Below, one piece after another: positions 33,355 through 44,778 of a stretch of 64,000 bases of DNA. Origin of the DNA: Dysidea avara (lineage: Eukaryota; Porifera; Demospongiae; Dictyoceratida; Dysideidae); contig NC_089275.1 in the NCBI RefSeq assembly GCF_963678975.1, forward strand, positions 701,001-765,000, in the 5' to 3' direction. Made by a program: the position numbers and the translations under genes. The first letter of the stretch is position 1, and each line of letters starts with the position of its first letter. The notes under the pieces were generated by a model. It searched no databases, was not told the DNA's origin, and saw nothing but the letters and a program-made list of their open reading frames with translations.

Positions 33355-34185
33355 ATGGCAACTGGTGGACAAGGAATTACTCTACCGGAACCCCTCCAAG
33401 ATGCTGACGCTAAATCTTGGTTTAGCCGTTTTGAAGTGTGTGGCGCAGCAAATGGTTGGGATGACGGAAAACGGCTGCTGTGCCTACCAACGCTGTTGAA
33501 GGCACGAGCATGGGCAGTATATGAAGCCCTAGGAGATGACCAGACGGACACTTATGCTCACTTAAAGGCTGCTCTCTTAGCCAAACTAAGTCCCGACACG
33601 GACGAGCATCACCTGAGTGCTAGAGAAAGGCTGGCAAGCAGACGACTATGTGAAGGGAGTGAAAGCGTAGATGAGCTAGCGCGAGATTTAGAAAGACTGC
33701 TGGACCAAGCTTCACCGGGACTCCAAGGTGACCTCAAAGACAAGGAGCTAAAGTATCACCTGATGAACGCGCTACCAGAGAAGGTATCGTTTCAGCTGAA
33801 AGTTCTGCCAGCCGAGGGATACATCAAAACGATTGCCAAAGCCACTGAACTGCTGCTAATATACCAGCACGCAGAGTCCAGAGATTCACTTACGCAAATC
33901 AGACAACCTACTACGAATCAAGATGATAGACTTAACAAGCTGGAAGAAGCAGTGCTACAGGTTTCTCAACAACTAACAGCATTGTCAATACCCAGCCATC
34001 GACCTGAACCAGCTAGATGCTTCAAATCTGGACGCTCAGGACATATCTCCAGGAACTGCAGAACAAGGAATATGGAATGTTATAAATGTGGAGGTAGAGG
34101 ACACATCGCCTGCCAATGCTGGAGTCAGGGAAATGGCAGAGGGGGTGCCCCAACACGCCGAGCTGGGGGCACTCCCAATCCTTAG
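33355..34185 (+). CDS. Gag of the Ty3-type element
   Basis: 276 codons from ATG 33355, immediately after the primer-binding site. The frame is open further upstream, but that part lies in the LTR. Capsid-like sequence (AKSWFSRFEVCGAANGW, HLKAALLAKL, DELARDLERLL) is followed by two zinc knuckles. The first, CFKSGRSGHISRNC (34020-34061), has Ser in place of the second Cys. The second, CYKCGGRGHIACQC (34080-34121), is intact. Ends at TAG 34183-34185 before protease, which lies in another frame. Gag assembles the particle and packages RNA; the altered knuckle may be a decay mark. Confidence 0.85.
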   Translation: MATGGQGITLPEPLQDADAKSWFSRFEVCGAANGWDDGKRLLCLPTLLKARAWAVYEALGDDQTDTYAHLKAALLAKLSPDTDEHHLSARERLASRRLCEGSESVDELARDLERLLDQASPGLQGDLKDKELKYHLMNALPEKVSFQLKVLPAEGYIKTIAKATELLLIYQHAESRDSLTQIRQPTTNQDDRLNKLEEAVLQVSQQLTALSIPSHRPEPARCFKSGRSGHISRNCRTRNMECYKCGGRGHIACQCWSQGNGRGGAPTRRAGGTPNP

Positions 34186-37100
34186 TAAGTGCTTGCAATT
34201 TTGACTGTATACCTGCTATATCACAAAACACTAACATCGTTAAGACTGCATGTGCAATAGGTAAAATTTTTAATAACTCAGTACATGTATTGTTAGACTC
34301 TGGAACTTCATGCTCAGTCATTCATGCTTCCCACATACTAATCTGACTTTCACACATGCCACTCTCCTGAATGCAGATGGCAGACAATTGACTCCACTAG
34401 GTACACTCACAACCACAGTTGACTTGGGAATCCTCAAGGCTTCCCACAACTTCATTGTGGTAAAGGAGCTGTCAGTCCCAGCCATATTGGGCTGCGATTT
34501 TTAAAAATAAGCATGGGGTCATTCTGAACTTTGAACAGGGAGTGTTTCATACCAAACATACACCACAGAATGGAGCACTATTGCTTCAGCGCCCACATTC
34601 ATGCATGGTAGTCCTAGATGATGAGCACCCACAGGCTGTACCCGCCCCCTGCAGCACCAACAAGCCACTAGACATGCCCACAGATTACCATCCTGCTGTT
34701 GCCCAAGTGCTACAAGAACATGCTACACTCTTCAAACAAGACCTGGGGCACACTACAATCACAGACCATGTCATAGTTACAGGGGATTCCCACCCAATCA
34801 AGGTACCGTCCACCAACAGTTACGGGACATGGCCAAAGAAGGCATCATCAGGCCTAGCAATAGCCCATGGTGTGCTCCGGCTGTGTATGTCCCCAAAAGT
34901 AATGGTGAAATCTGCATATGTATTAATTTTGTGCAACTGAACAAGGTCACAAAAAAGGATGCTTACCCAGTACCCAGGACTGAGGGTCCTCAGCAAAAGC
35001 TTGGCAACAAATGTGTGTTCTCCAAGATAGACTTAAAAAGTGCCTACTGGCAGTTCCCTATGAATGAAGGTTCAATTGAGAAAACAGCGTTCTGTCCTGG
35101 CCCAGGGTATGACTTATGGGAATTCACGGTAATGCCCTATGGTCTGACTGGTGCTACCCAGACCTGCCAACGAGGCTTAGACAAAGTACTCTCAGATTGT
35201 AAAGATTGCGTAGTCAATTATGTTGATGATTGTATCGTCTTCTCCGACAATATGCAGTCTCACATCCAAGATCTTGGACGAGTTCTTGGTAGACTTCAGG
35301 CTGCAGGCTTCACACTGCGTGGGTCTAAGTGTTCCTTTGGCCTTAGCTCGGTACCTTGGCTTCAACTACTCATCCAGTGGTATTACCCCAGCCACAGATA
35401 AGACTCAAGCAATCATCAACTGGCCAGTACCAACCTCAGCCAAAGAGGTGCGCTCATTCCTTGGGTTTGCAAATTTTTATTGACGTTTTATACCACAATT
35501 TGCAGATATTGCAGCCCACTTACAGCACTCACAGGCTCCCGGACCCCCTTCAAGTGGGAACAAGCCCAGCAGTCAGCTTTTGCTGCCCTCCAACAGGCCC
35601 TTGTTTCACCCAGAGTACTGGACTATCCAAGACCAGATGATCGCTTTGTCTTGACCACTGATGCTTCCGATATTGGACTGGGGGCTGTCCTTTCTACTGA
35701 ACGGCATTCTGTCGTAGAGTTTGCCAGTCGGACTCTCACTGCTACTGAGCAAAAGTACACAACTACAGAAAAAGAGTGTCTAGGTATCTTGTGGGCCATT
35801 CGAAAGTTCCGCCATTACCTGATTGGAACCCACTTCACCCTTGAGACCAATCGTAAGCCTTTGGAATGGTTGGAATCTTCTCGCAAGAGTCAAGCATGCT
35901 CACAGCGTTTAGAACGCTGGTCCCTGGAGCTAAGAGCCTATGACTTTACTGTTGTCCATCGTCCCAGTAGGTGCAATCAGACTGCTGATGCTCTATCACG
36001 CCACCCAATTACCTTGGTAGTTTCAAACCCACCCCTAGATCTGCACCAACTCGCAAATGCTCAGTGCAGTGACTCACTTCTACCATCAGTTATAGACCAA
36101 TTTAGGTCAAACATACCACCTCTGAATTCTGGTATTTGGACTCAATTTCCTTACAAACGTTATAAGCAACTCTGGTCCCAATTGATACTACAAGACTCTT
36201 TGCTATGCAGACGTGTTTACTCCTCCTCTATGGAAACCTCAAAAACTCTGATCATAGCTCCAAAATCACTTCAGAAACAATTCCTCCACATTGCACATGA
36301 CCAGTCTGGCCATCAGGGAGCTGAAAGAACTTTGTCTCGCTTAAGTGAATTCTCATACTGGGTAGGCATGGCTAAAGATGTGTCACAGTACTGTAGCCAT
36401 TGTGCTCCCTGTCAGAAAGCAAAAGCACCATTGCCAAAACCAGTACCTTTGCAACCAATAATCGCTACTAGACCCTGGGAAATGGTAGCTGTTGACATCT
36501 TGAAAGTCCCACCTTCTTTGCGTGGCAACCAATACATTCTTGTTACCCAAGATTACTTCTCTAAGTGGCCTTCTGCATATGCAATACCTGACCAAAAGGC
36601 TGACAGGATAGTGCGAACATTACAGGACAATGTCTTTGCCCTTGTAGGTCCTCCTAGCAAGCTCCACTCCGATCAAGGCAGGAACTTTGAGAGCCACATC
36701 CTACGTGACCTATGCATTGCATTTGGTGTGAAGACGTCACATACAACACCCTACCACCCTATGGGTGATGGCCTTGTGGAGAGGATGAATTGATCCCTAC
36801 TTACTCTCCTTAGAACACTTGCAGATAAAGGAAATGACTGGGAGGATCACTTACAACTGTTGCTATTCTTCTACCGCACTAGCCGCCATGCTTCAACAGG
36901 AGTCTCTCCGTATGAGGTGCTCTTTGGCACCAACCCTCCATCTCCTCACATTCCAATCTTGAGGGAGGTTACTTCTATTGACCCTGCCACTTATAGCTCA
37001 TCACTCCAACACAAGCTGATAGAGTTGAGGGAGCTAGTGGAAGCAAACATTGTAAGATCAGCTAGTGATCAACAACATTCATACAATTGCAGCCCACGTG

Positions 37101-37462
37101 AACCGCTCACTATAGGACAACAAGTGCTGCTACAAGACCCCACAGCACAAAAGCTGGATCCTCGTTGGACAGGTCCTTGGACAGTAACCAAGATCAAGAG
37201 TTCTTTAACTGTTGCCATTAAGAGGGGAAACACCACCAGAGTGGTGCATGTCAATCGTGTTTGTCCCTTGCTTGAAATGAAAGACAGCAGTGGTGGTCAG
37301 ATAATGACCTGGAGCCCTCCACTGTTTGAACAATTGGATGTTGAGGATTTGCACAGCAGACCCACATCTCCCATTGTGTTACACAATGCTTCTCCTCCTG
37401 TCGTGACCCGCAGTGGATGTGTTGTGAAACCTGTAGTGCGCTATGGTCAAGTTGATGATTGA
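34186..37462 (+). pseudogene. Pol (protease, RT, RNase H, integrase) with several frame breaks
   Basis: Domains in order: protease VLLDSGTSCSVI (about 34285), continued in a new frame to AILGCDF (34504); RT, from about 34829 with FSKIDLKSAYWQF and the active site YVDDCIVF (about 35220-35243); another frame change near 35355; RNase H with TTDASDIGLGAVL and TEKECLGILWAIRKF, but TNRKPLEW where family members have TDHKPLEW, so one catalytic Asp is Asn. The integrase zinc finger (H...H, CSHCAPC, about 36280-36420), core Asp VAVDIL and HSDQGRNF, and Glu in VERMN follow. A TGA (36791-36793) comes right after ERMN, and the C-terminal domain continues to 37462. The element is inactive as assembled, but all domains are recognisable. 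Confidence 0.85.
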
Positions 37463-37507
37463 GCTGTTTCTTTATGTAATCTTGTTCTCTTCTATTCTTC
37501 TGTTTCT

Positions 37508-37520
37508 AAGGGGGGAAGTG
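37508..37520 (+). promoter_or_regulatory. Polypurine tract
   Basis: AAGGGGGGAAGTG directly precedes the 3' LTR, the expected plus-strand primer position. Confidence 0.75.
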
Positions 37521-37643
37521 TGTAATGACATCAGAGTATAATTATAGTTAGTAATTACGTAATTGATCTTTGTAACATGATTATATGTGATTGATTACTT
37601 TTCAATTATTATTCATTATCGAGCTAGTTGTCACTGCTTTACA
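37521..37643 (+). repeat. 3' LTR (123 bp) of the Ty3-type element
   Basis: TGTAATGACATCAGAGTATA ... CTGCTTTACA, the pair of 33203-33334, followed by the TTTG duplication (37644-37647). Confidence 0.9.
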
Positions 37644-37647
37644 TTTG

Positions 37648-38088
37648 TAACGTAGTTGAGCTGAGAAATGTGCATCCTAGCTCCGCAATCCAGTTTGTGT
37701 GCTCTATATGTCATTGAATGGATGGAATATTGGCATTGGACAGCTGAGTGATAAGATAGGGCTGTATGTTGAAATGATTCAGTAGATTTTAATGGAAATT
37801 ATTGGTCTAAACGGGATTACTAAAGGCATTGCCCTAGAATTAAACTAATGTTTCAGAAGCAGCAATTTTCCCTGTTGTAAGTTTGGTACATGGTTGAAAG
37901 CACTATGTCCAACGTTTTACTTGCAGATATGTTAAGAATGGTTTTAGTGGCTTATACAAACAATTTGAGTTGGTCTAGTTTTATTAAAAATGTAGAAATC
38001 ACTAGCTAATTTTCCCTTTGGTGCCATTTTTCCTATGTAAAATGGGACTAATTTTTAATGACATTGTAACAGCTGTAACTTCACTATC
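37648..38088. other. No gene recognised
   Basis: AT-rich spacer between the 3' LTR and foldback element A. Nothing identified. Confidence 0.5.
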
Positions 38089-38830
38089 AAACGGTACGGT
38101 TGTACCGTTTAAGTAGGAATTCAGGTGAAATTTTCGCGTGCTGCCAAATTTTCTGCCTTTAAAAATCATCCTAGAGATATCTTACGAGATGAAAATCACC
38201 TTTACGGAATAGTACTAGTCTATATAGTAAATAAAACAGCATTAAATACAACAAAACGCTTACAGGTGGCCGGATATAAATTTTAAAAAATCACCAAAAC
38301 TCGAATTTTAGACTCACTGCCTCACCCAATGACCACAGTCACAAGCCTAGAGCCCAAACGAAGCAGCGCACGGCCACCATTTTACACCACAATAGCAAAC
38401 TCACCAGTGGGATGTGCCTTTTGGGGTTCCGACAAGTGTGTGCCCTCTGCGCCTTGTCTTTTCTTTTATCTTCAATCAGGCTGCTTGTCTTCTTCTTCAT
38501 CCAACGAAACCATATCGAGGCGTTAATTTTCCGTATCAACACTTTCTTTAAACAGCATAATAGATGCCACAACATTATTTAAGACGCTTAGACTACCCTA
38601 CTGTACAGAGGAATAGATTATACTCCTTACTGATATAATCTATAACGGAGGGTACTGTACGGAGTTACTGGTACTAGATAGCTTCATGATAGGTCACAAG
38701 ATCACGCCCATTCTTCATTCTACGCGTTATCGATCTATCGATTGAAACCACGATGACACACCCCTTTCACTAGCTGTATTTCAGTAACCAGACACCTTCA
38801 ATTTGGTAGGCTAACTCGACATACTCTATA

Positions 38831-41734
38831 GAGCATTTTCAACACGTGATCTACATTACGTAACTTCAAATATCGCCTACGCGTTCGCCATACTGGTGAA
38901 CCAAGTACTGGTGAACCGTATAATAGCTCGTTCAGTATAGTGTGTTTACAGCATTCTTCTAGTAGTGGAGAGAAGTCATGGTTGCTGTGGAAGAGAATTA
39001 CATCTTGGCAGTGCTTTAGAGGCTTGGAGGGTGATTAATAAGCACGAAAGGCGCCGGGACTGAGGTGAAAGCCGGAAGCCGTTCTTTGAGAATCTCGAAG
39101 GAATTTCTTGTGTTAAACACCCGTTTCTTGGCATCCCTGACAAGAATGATCATTCCAGTGTGTAGTGGTTCAATGCCAAAGGACTGGGATGGGTAAGGCT
39201 GTTCAACATTTCTGCGTAAGGGGGGCACTAGCTAGCTACGTTTGTTATACTGCAGCTGTTCAGCGAAACAACCTTGTTGGCCTTCTCTGCACCATCTCTA
39301 GTTTGTAAATATTTTGTTCATGGTATGGAGACCAGCCTGTTATTTATTGTTAATCAGCAGGACCCTCCAGGGGTATAATGCTGATGTGCAATTACATGTG
39401 TACAATTTCAATTAGTTACTTAACTATATAAGTATGTACAATTACGACAAGTTACTTAATTATATACATATGTACAATTACATTACTAAACTATAAAAAT
39501 ATATACAATTACGATAAGTTACTTAACTATATACATAGAAGGGGCTAATTTTTGCTTAAATTCTTCAACACAGTCAGTCTCAATAATCTCAGCATCTAAT
39601 CTATTCCATTCTGGTACAGTTCTTGGGAGGAAGGAATATTTATATACATCAATTCTTGGTTGGTAAGGTACTAGTTTAAAGTTGTGTGAGTGTCAGGTCC
39701 GTAATACAGTAGATTTAAATGGGAGGTAACAGTTCGGTATAATTAATAAATCATGTAGTACTTTATATAGTAAAACTAGTCTAGCTGATTTGAGACGTTC
39801 TTGTAGTGTAGGCCATTGCAAGTTTTCAAGGATGTTAGTGATGCTGTATATAGGAATGGGATGAACACATGTATTATAACAGCATTTAACTGCTAAAAAC
39901 CAGATATTTTGTCATGTTACTTTGTAAAAGACCCCTTACTGAATCTGCCTTTGCAGTGATCATGCTGATACCTGTATGTTGTGCCCATTTTAGGTTGCTG
40001 TCCAGCAATAACAACACCCAGGTACAGCACTTAGTATGGCTTACTAGGTGTTGGATAGGCTTGGGTTGTCAGAACTAACATGAAAGTAAGGCAAAAGTAA
40101 TTATGACTGCTGAAGTATGCCCAGCAAATGCAAATCTCAATAAGCCGGATTTTACTGAGTGCCACATGTGTTCTGTTCTTGATAACTATGCTGTGATGGT
40201 ATGACTAGACACTTAGTCTTATTGGACAATTTACAGATAATATATTTGTTTCTCCATGGCGAGTGCTGCACACAAACAAACGGAGTTGTGTGAAGATCTT
40301 CTGCACACCTGCATACAAACTCAAGTGTCATGATCAACTACAAAATTAGAGTATAGTATAGACTAGATAGTAGATGTCCAGAAAATCTATATGTATTTTT
40401 ATTGTTAACAACAGATGGATCAGTCCACGTGTTTGTGTTGTTTGTAAGATTTGTTGTTGTTTTGTTATAGAAAAACAACCATATTCTTGGACTCCATGCA
40501 CTGTTTACCAGGAAACCAGTATCTGCAATTTAATGACATAAACAGTACACACATCAGGGGAATTGATCACTTCTGATTAAATGTTGTCATGTCTGTCCAT
40601 GTGTACCATCAGCACTACATGAATGTAGTATAACTTCTCACATCTACATACACTGGATAAGCCACAGTTATGACAATCATGTCAGAAAGGTTTATTGTAT
40701 TAACCACCACTGAGACTCACCACTTCACAGTTGTGAAGTGGATCACCCAAAATTATAATTTTCGCGAAGTTCTTGCATTTAGTGTATGACTATTTTACAT
40801 GTTTGGTTTTGTAAGTTTTTACATTTGTATACATCTGAGGGGAAGATTAGTATAGTGACCCATCTACTATCTGAACCCAGAGTATGTTCAGATAATTGAA
40901 ATGAAATTGAAGCTCATTCATTTCTGTACAGAACTGTTCAATTAGTCTAATAGAATGCACACTTACTGTAACAAAACTATCATTTCTACAGTTCAGATAT
41001 GGCCGTGTAAAGGAAGGACCATTGTAATAAGTCATCAAACGTAAAGACAACTTTAACATATTCAGTCTCATCACCTCAGCAGTAATACCTAAAAGTATAG
41101 CATTCATTGCAAGATCTGTGAAAGACATCTCCCAGAGTCTTCCTTTCAGCAATCCCAATTGCAATATGTGCACTGAGTATTTCTAGGTGGCAGCTGGCTA
41201 CAAATACAATGGACCAAAGAATCATATAACATCATACATGTAGCTAAGCTTTCTATCATGGAACAATTAGTAATAACATTTACAAAGACATACAGAGCTC
41301 ATATCTCACTAAAAATCAGGCTGAGCCTGAACCATTCACACTGTAGGTCGAACTCAGCTACAGTGGATCTGCTGAGTTAAATCGCGGGCGGTACTCCGAC
41401 CAGTAGCCAATACCTTTAGTAACAACAGCAAACAGAGTAACGAAACTTGTCCGGGATAGCCTTTAAGAGAAATTCCTGTTGAACGGCTCTATTCGAGGAT
41501 CTATTTTTAGTCCGCCTCTTCGTGCAGTTACTAATCAACCATGTAAAGAATTGCCAGAGATGTACTTCTCTTCCACTTCTAGTATGAGTTCTCTTCAACA
41601 CCAGTAGAATACTGTAAACACGATACACTGAGCGAACTATTACACGGTTCACCAGTACAGTGGTTCACCAATATGGTGGACGCGTAGGCGAAACTTTAAG
41701 TTACGTAATGAAGATCACGTGTTGTAAAATGCTC
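38831..41734. mobile_element. 2.9-kb element with long (about 150 bp) TIRs
   Basis: GAGCATTTTCAACACGTGAT at the left pairs with GAGCATTTTACAACACGTGA read inward from the right. Similarity continues through TACGTAACTT, TCGCCTACGCG, TGGTGAACC and CTGGTGAACCGT for about 150 bp. TATA flanks both ends. Element B has the corresponding uninterrupted sequence, which confirms insertion. No transposase was found. The interior contains a LINE fragment (39510-40010) and ORFs without domains (39016-39228, 40847-41173, 41416-41652, all minus). Superfamily unknown. Confidence 0.75.
39510..40010 (-). pseudogene. LINE reverse-transcriptase 3' fragment
   Basis: The minus strand gives LQWPTLQERLKSARLVLLYK near 39810 and, after a stop, PYQPRIDVYKYSFLPRTVPE ... 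WNRLDAEIIETDCVEEFKQK (about 39680-39545). That is the typical C-terminal tail after the RT domain of non-LTR elements (Y-S-F-x-P-R-T-x-P-x-W-N). Frame breaks make it a dead fragment inside the 2.9-kb element. Confidence 0.65.
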
Positions 41735-42231
41735 TATAATCGATCGAAACCACGCCCCTTTTTGGCAAGCGCACATCTTGTAGGCTGCCTCAAGATACTC
41801 TAACACAACAGTCACCCTAATAGAACAGTCACATGTTTATAGCTAGCTGTATGCCTTAACAAAAAAAAACTAAACAAACTAGTATATTAAAAATTATAAA
41901 TTTAAAAATAAAGTAGGAATCCAAACGATAAAAAGTAGTGAAACAAGAGATGAACAATGGCAGCTATTACAGCATAGCTCGGTGGGAAATTCCTACTTTG
42001 GCATTGAACACAAAATAATGGCTATATCATGCCAAAGTAGGGATTTCCCACCGAGCTATGCTGTAATAGCTACCATTGTCCTTCTCTTGTTTCACTACTT
42101 TTTATTGTTTGGATTCCTAATTTTTAATATACTAGTAGAATACAGTATTGATCTGAAATTTTCAGTAGAAGTTGCATGTTAGTAGTGTTTTATATGGGGT
42201 GTGTCATATGTGCTAATTGAGAGGTGTCGTT

Positions 42232-42420
42232 TTTTGTTGGACATCACTACTATAAGTGTGTTAGTAGCACATATTAGTAATTTGGAACACAACCTTCATC
42301 TTTATAGTTGAGCTGTCCCTTTTCATACAGCACAGTACAAATGGGAAAAGATTCAGTGACTGTAGCGACATGGATGAGGATATGCTGCAGTGGCGGGCCG
42401 GCTCAGTGTAGAGCGGTTGC
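42232..42420 (-). repeat. Inverted copy of the nuclease-gene upstream region (22617-22780)
   Basis: The reverse complement reads GAGCCGGCCCGCCACTGC ... GGGACAGCTCAACTATAAAG ... AACACACTTATAG, nearly the same as 22617-22779 and 27197-27359. It ends at TTATAG where mini-exon a would begin. It marks a second, degraded member of the same transposon family. Confidence 0.75.
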
Positions 42421-42821
42421 ACAAACAATTATATACGAGGCGCTTAAAAAAATGTGTGGCAAAAGACCTTGCTATGGCACAAAGCCGTTTGCGTTCTGAT
42501 GAATTTTTAAAGCTTAGTGGCAAAGAAAAGAAACGCTACTTATCAAAAATCACTCTATTAAGTAGTATTGATCCTTATACGCTGAAAAGAAGTGATTAGA
42601 CGGAAGAATTAGCCGTATTGCCACCTCTCAAGTACCACTGTTGTCGTTGTCTAGCTAGTCTTGAGTGACCGAACTGCTCAGTTTTCTGTTGGTTTAATCT
42701 TTTTCTTACGAGCCCACTGACAAAGTGAACATTCCATATGTCTGGCCACACTGTTACACAATGACTATGATGCTAGGCCGTGCCTCAACTAAGTAGATTT
42801 ACATAGTCGGCGGGAAGGGTG

Positions 42822-42960
42822 TATGTTCTATCAGAAAATTGGTGTATGTTCTATTAGAGTAGGTGTATGTTCTATTAGAGTAGGTGAATGTTCTATTAGA
42901 GTAGGTGAATGTTCTATTAGAGTAAATGACTGTTTTATTAGAATATTTGAATAAAACTGG
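42822..42960. repeat. 21-bp tandem repeat containing GTTCTATTAGAGTA
   Basis: About five copies of GGTGTATGTTCTATTAGAGT-A, with variants GGTGAATG and AATGACTGTTTTATTAG. The core TCTATTAGAGTA also occurs in the MITEs of this window. Confidence 0.9.
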
Positions 42961-43089
42961 CGTTGATAACTGAAAGTACAAAAAAAAGTTTATTGTCCCA
43001 TTACTTTGCTCATGTAGCCATGGAGATTTTGTTACATATCTGTTGTATACCACAAGTGTTGAGGAAGCTAGGAATTACAAGTCTCTTCA

Positions 43090-44691
43090 GAGCTTTAAAT
43101 ATTTCACTGCGGGATGGGTCGTAGAACATCAGTGGAGGATATACTCAGAATGTTGCCTTGTAGTTGGCAAAGTAAACCACAGCTATGCAATGACAACATC
43201 ACCATAGCGACCGTGGGTAATACTTCAGAAGTGTGTAGCAGTAGCCTGTGGTCACTGCACATGTATGGCAGGGCTGGGAGAAACATGCTCACATGTTGGT
43301 GCTTTGTTGTTCTGGCTGGAATACACCATAAGGAAAAGAGAGGAGCAGAGTTTGTACTTCTGGGCCAAATCAATGGCTGGAACCAAGATCTATCAAAAAG
43401 ATTCCATACTTGGAGCTTGTTAACATAGACTTTACTTCTGCTAACAAAACTATGAAAAAGTTGCATCAAGCTGCTTGTCAGCCAGAACCAGTGGAAAATG
43501 AACCATTTGAAGTATGCAGAAACAAGCCAGCTGATGAAGCAGATATTGTACATCTCTTTGAAAAATGTTTGGGTAGTGAAAAAGTTCCATCATAGTTTCC
43601 CTTAAAGATCAGCCATATTGCAAGTTGTTTTCAGAGTCATCTACACACTTGCCACTGTCTCTCCAATCTTTGTTTAATCCAGAGCATCTAGAGCAGAATT
43701 ACCTAGAATTAATTGAAGCTGGTGAGAATATGCATGGAATTCTAGATGTTACTCCAATTCAGCAGTCCCATTTAGAGAAGCTCACACATGGCCAATCAAA
43801 GTCTAGGCTGTGGATAGCGGACGGATAACAGGATCTCGTCTATATCAAGCAGTACACACAGATCTACATAAACCTGCATTATCATTGGTACGTGCAATTT
43901 GCTATCCCAAGTCAGTGAGATTTACAACCTCCGCAATGCAGTATGGATGTTAAAATGAACATAAGGCCTTAGATGCTTACAAACATCAGCAGGTCAAACT
44001 ACACCAAGGTCACCTACCAAGGTCACCTGCTGGCTTTGTGCTCTACATTCAAAAGGCTTGTTTTGGTGCATCCCCAGACTCCTTTGTGGAATGTTTGTGC
44101 TGTGGACCCGGAGTACTGGAGGTCAAGTGCCCTTACTGCATGAGAACAGATGGCTTTGATGCTGTATTAGGTAGCTCTTCATTCTGCCTAGAAATGAATG
44201 ACCAGGGCAATCTAGCATTGAAGCAAGAGCACTCATACTACTATCAGTGCCAGTTGCAGATGGTAGCTACTTCAAGGAGCTATTGTGATTTTGTAGTTTG
44301 GTCAGCTTGTGAAGCACTTCACATTGAAAGGATTACTTTCAATAAGACATTTATTGACGAAAAACTTAAACAGGCTGAAAGGTTATTCTGGCTGGCCATC
44401 ATTCCAGAATTACTGGGGAAATGGTTTACAAGAGACCACATCAAGCTTCCAACTGTTGATCATGATGAGAATGATGATGATGTAGGTCAGACCGAGGAAG
44501 ATGATGGAAGATGGTGTTTCTGTAAAACACCTAAAGGTGGTTCGATGATTGGATGTGAAGATCCTTCATGTGTCACAAAATGGTTCCACTTGTCATGCCT
44601 AAGAATGGAAAAATGTCCTAAGAACAAATGGTTTTGTCCCAATTGCTATGCATTAAGAAGTATAAAAAAGTCAAAGTCTACGAAAAAGTGA
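43090..44691 (+). pseudogene. SWIM-YqaJ-PHD nuclease of a second ISL2EU-type element, broken
   Basis: A SWIM finger is read as CTCMAGLGETCSHVGALLF (about 43255-43311), preceded by VVGKVNHSYAM and a TAG at about 43207-43209. The frame ends at TAA 43426-43428. A second ORF follows (NIDFTSANKTMKKLHQA, 43410-43595), then a third (43625-43828) with HGQSKSRLW. After more frame changes and a stop comes the YqaJ core (GASPDSFVECLCCGPGVLEV, KCPYCMR, YYYQCQLQMVATSRSY, 44038-44360). The C-terminus has a PHD finger: CFCKTP, CEDPSC, WFHLSCL, WFCPNC (about 44515-44645). The upstream ORF 42390-42599 (LSGKEKKRYLSKITLLSSID) may be its N-terminus. It differs from the 21-29 kb gene by having PHD and no SAP, so it is a distinct lineage. 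Confidence 0.75.
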
Positions 44692-44731
44692 ACTATGTAT
44701 AAATTGTTAAGTGTCATATTTTATCACACAC

Positions 44732-44737
44732 ATGCAT

Positions 44738-44772
<35 letters not shown>

Positions 44773-44778
44773 CACACA
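44732..44778. repeat. (GCAC)n microsatellite
   Basis: About nine GCAC units followed by a short CA run. Confidence 0.95.

Larger units (their letters stand above)
38089..42136 (+). mobile_element. Foldback element A (5' hairpin, 3' palindrome), interrupted by a 2.9-kb insertion
   Basis: Starts with the hairpin AAACGGTAC-GGT-TGTACCGTTT (38089-38110) followed by AAGTAGGAATTC. The body to 38826 and from 41739 on is colinear with element B (46521-47380). It ends in a palindrome, 41878-42136, bounded by ACTAGT on both sides, arms 41878-42004 and 42029-42136 with a 24-nt loop; the left arm has about 19 extra bases. ORFs in the body have no recognisable domain. The long-TIR element at 38831-41734 splits it. 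Confidence 0.75.

Noticed and set aside
40690..40760. Palindrome CCACTTCACAGTTGTGAAGTGG considered as an operator or MITE end
   Set aside because: Isolated 22-bp palindrome with no partner or flanking duplication.
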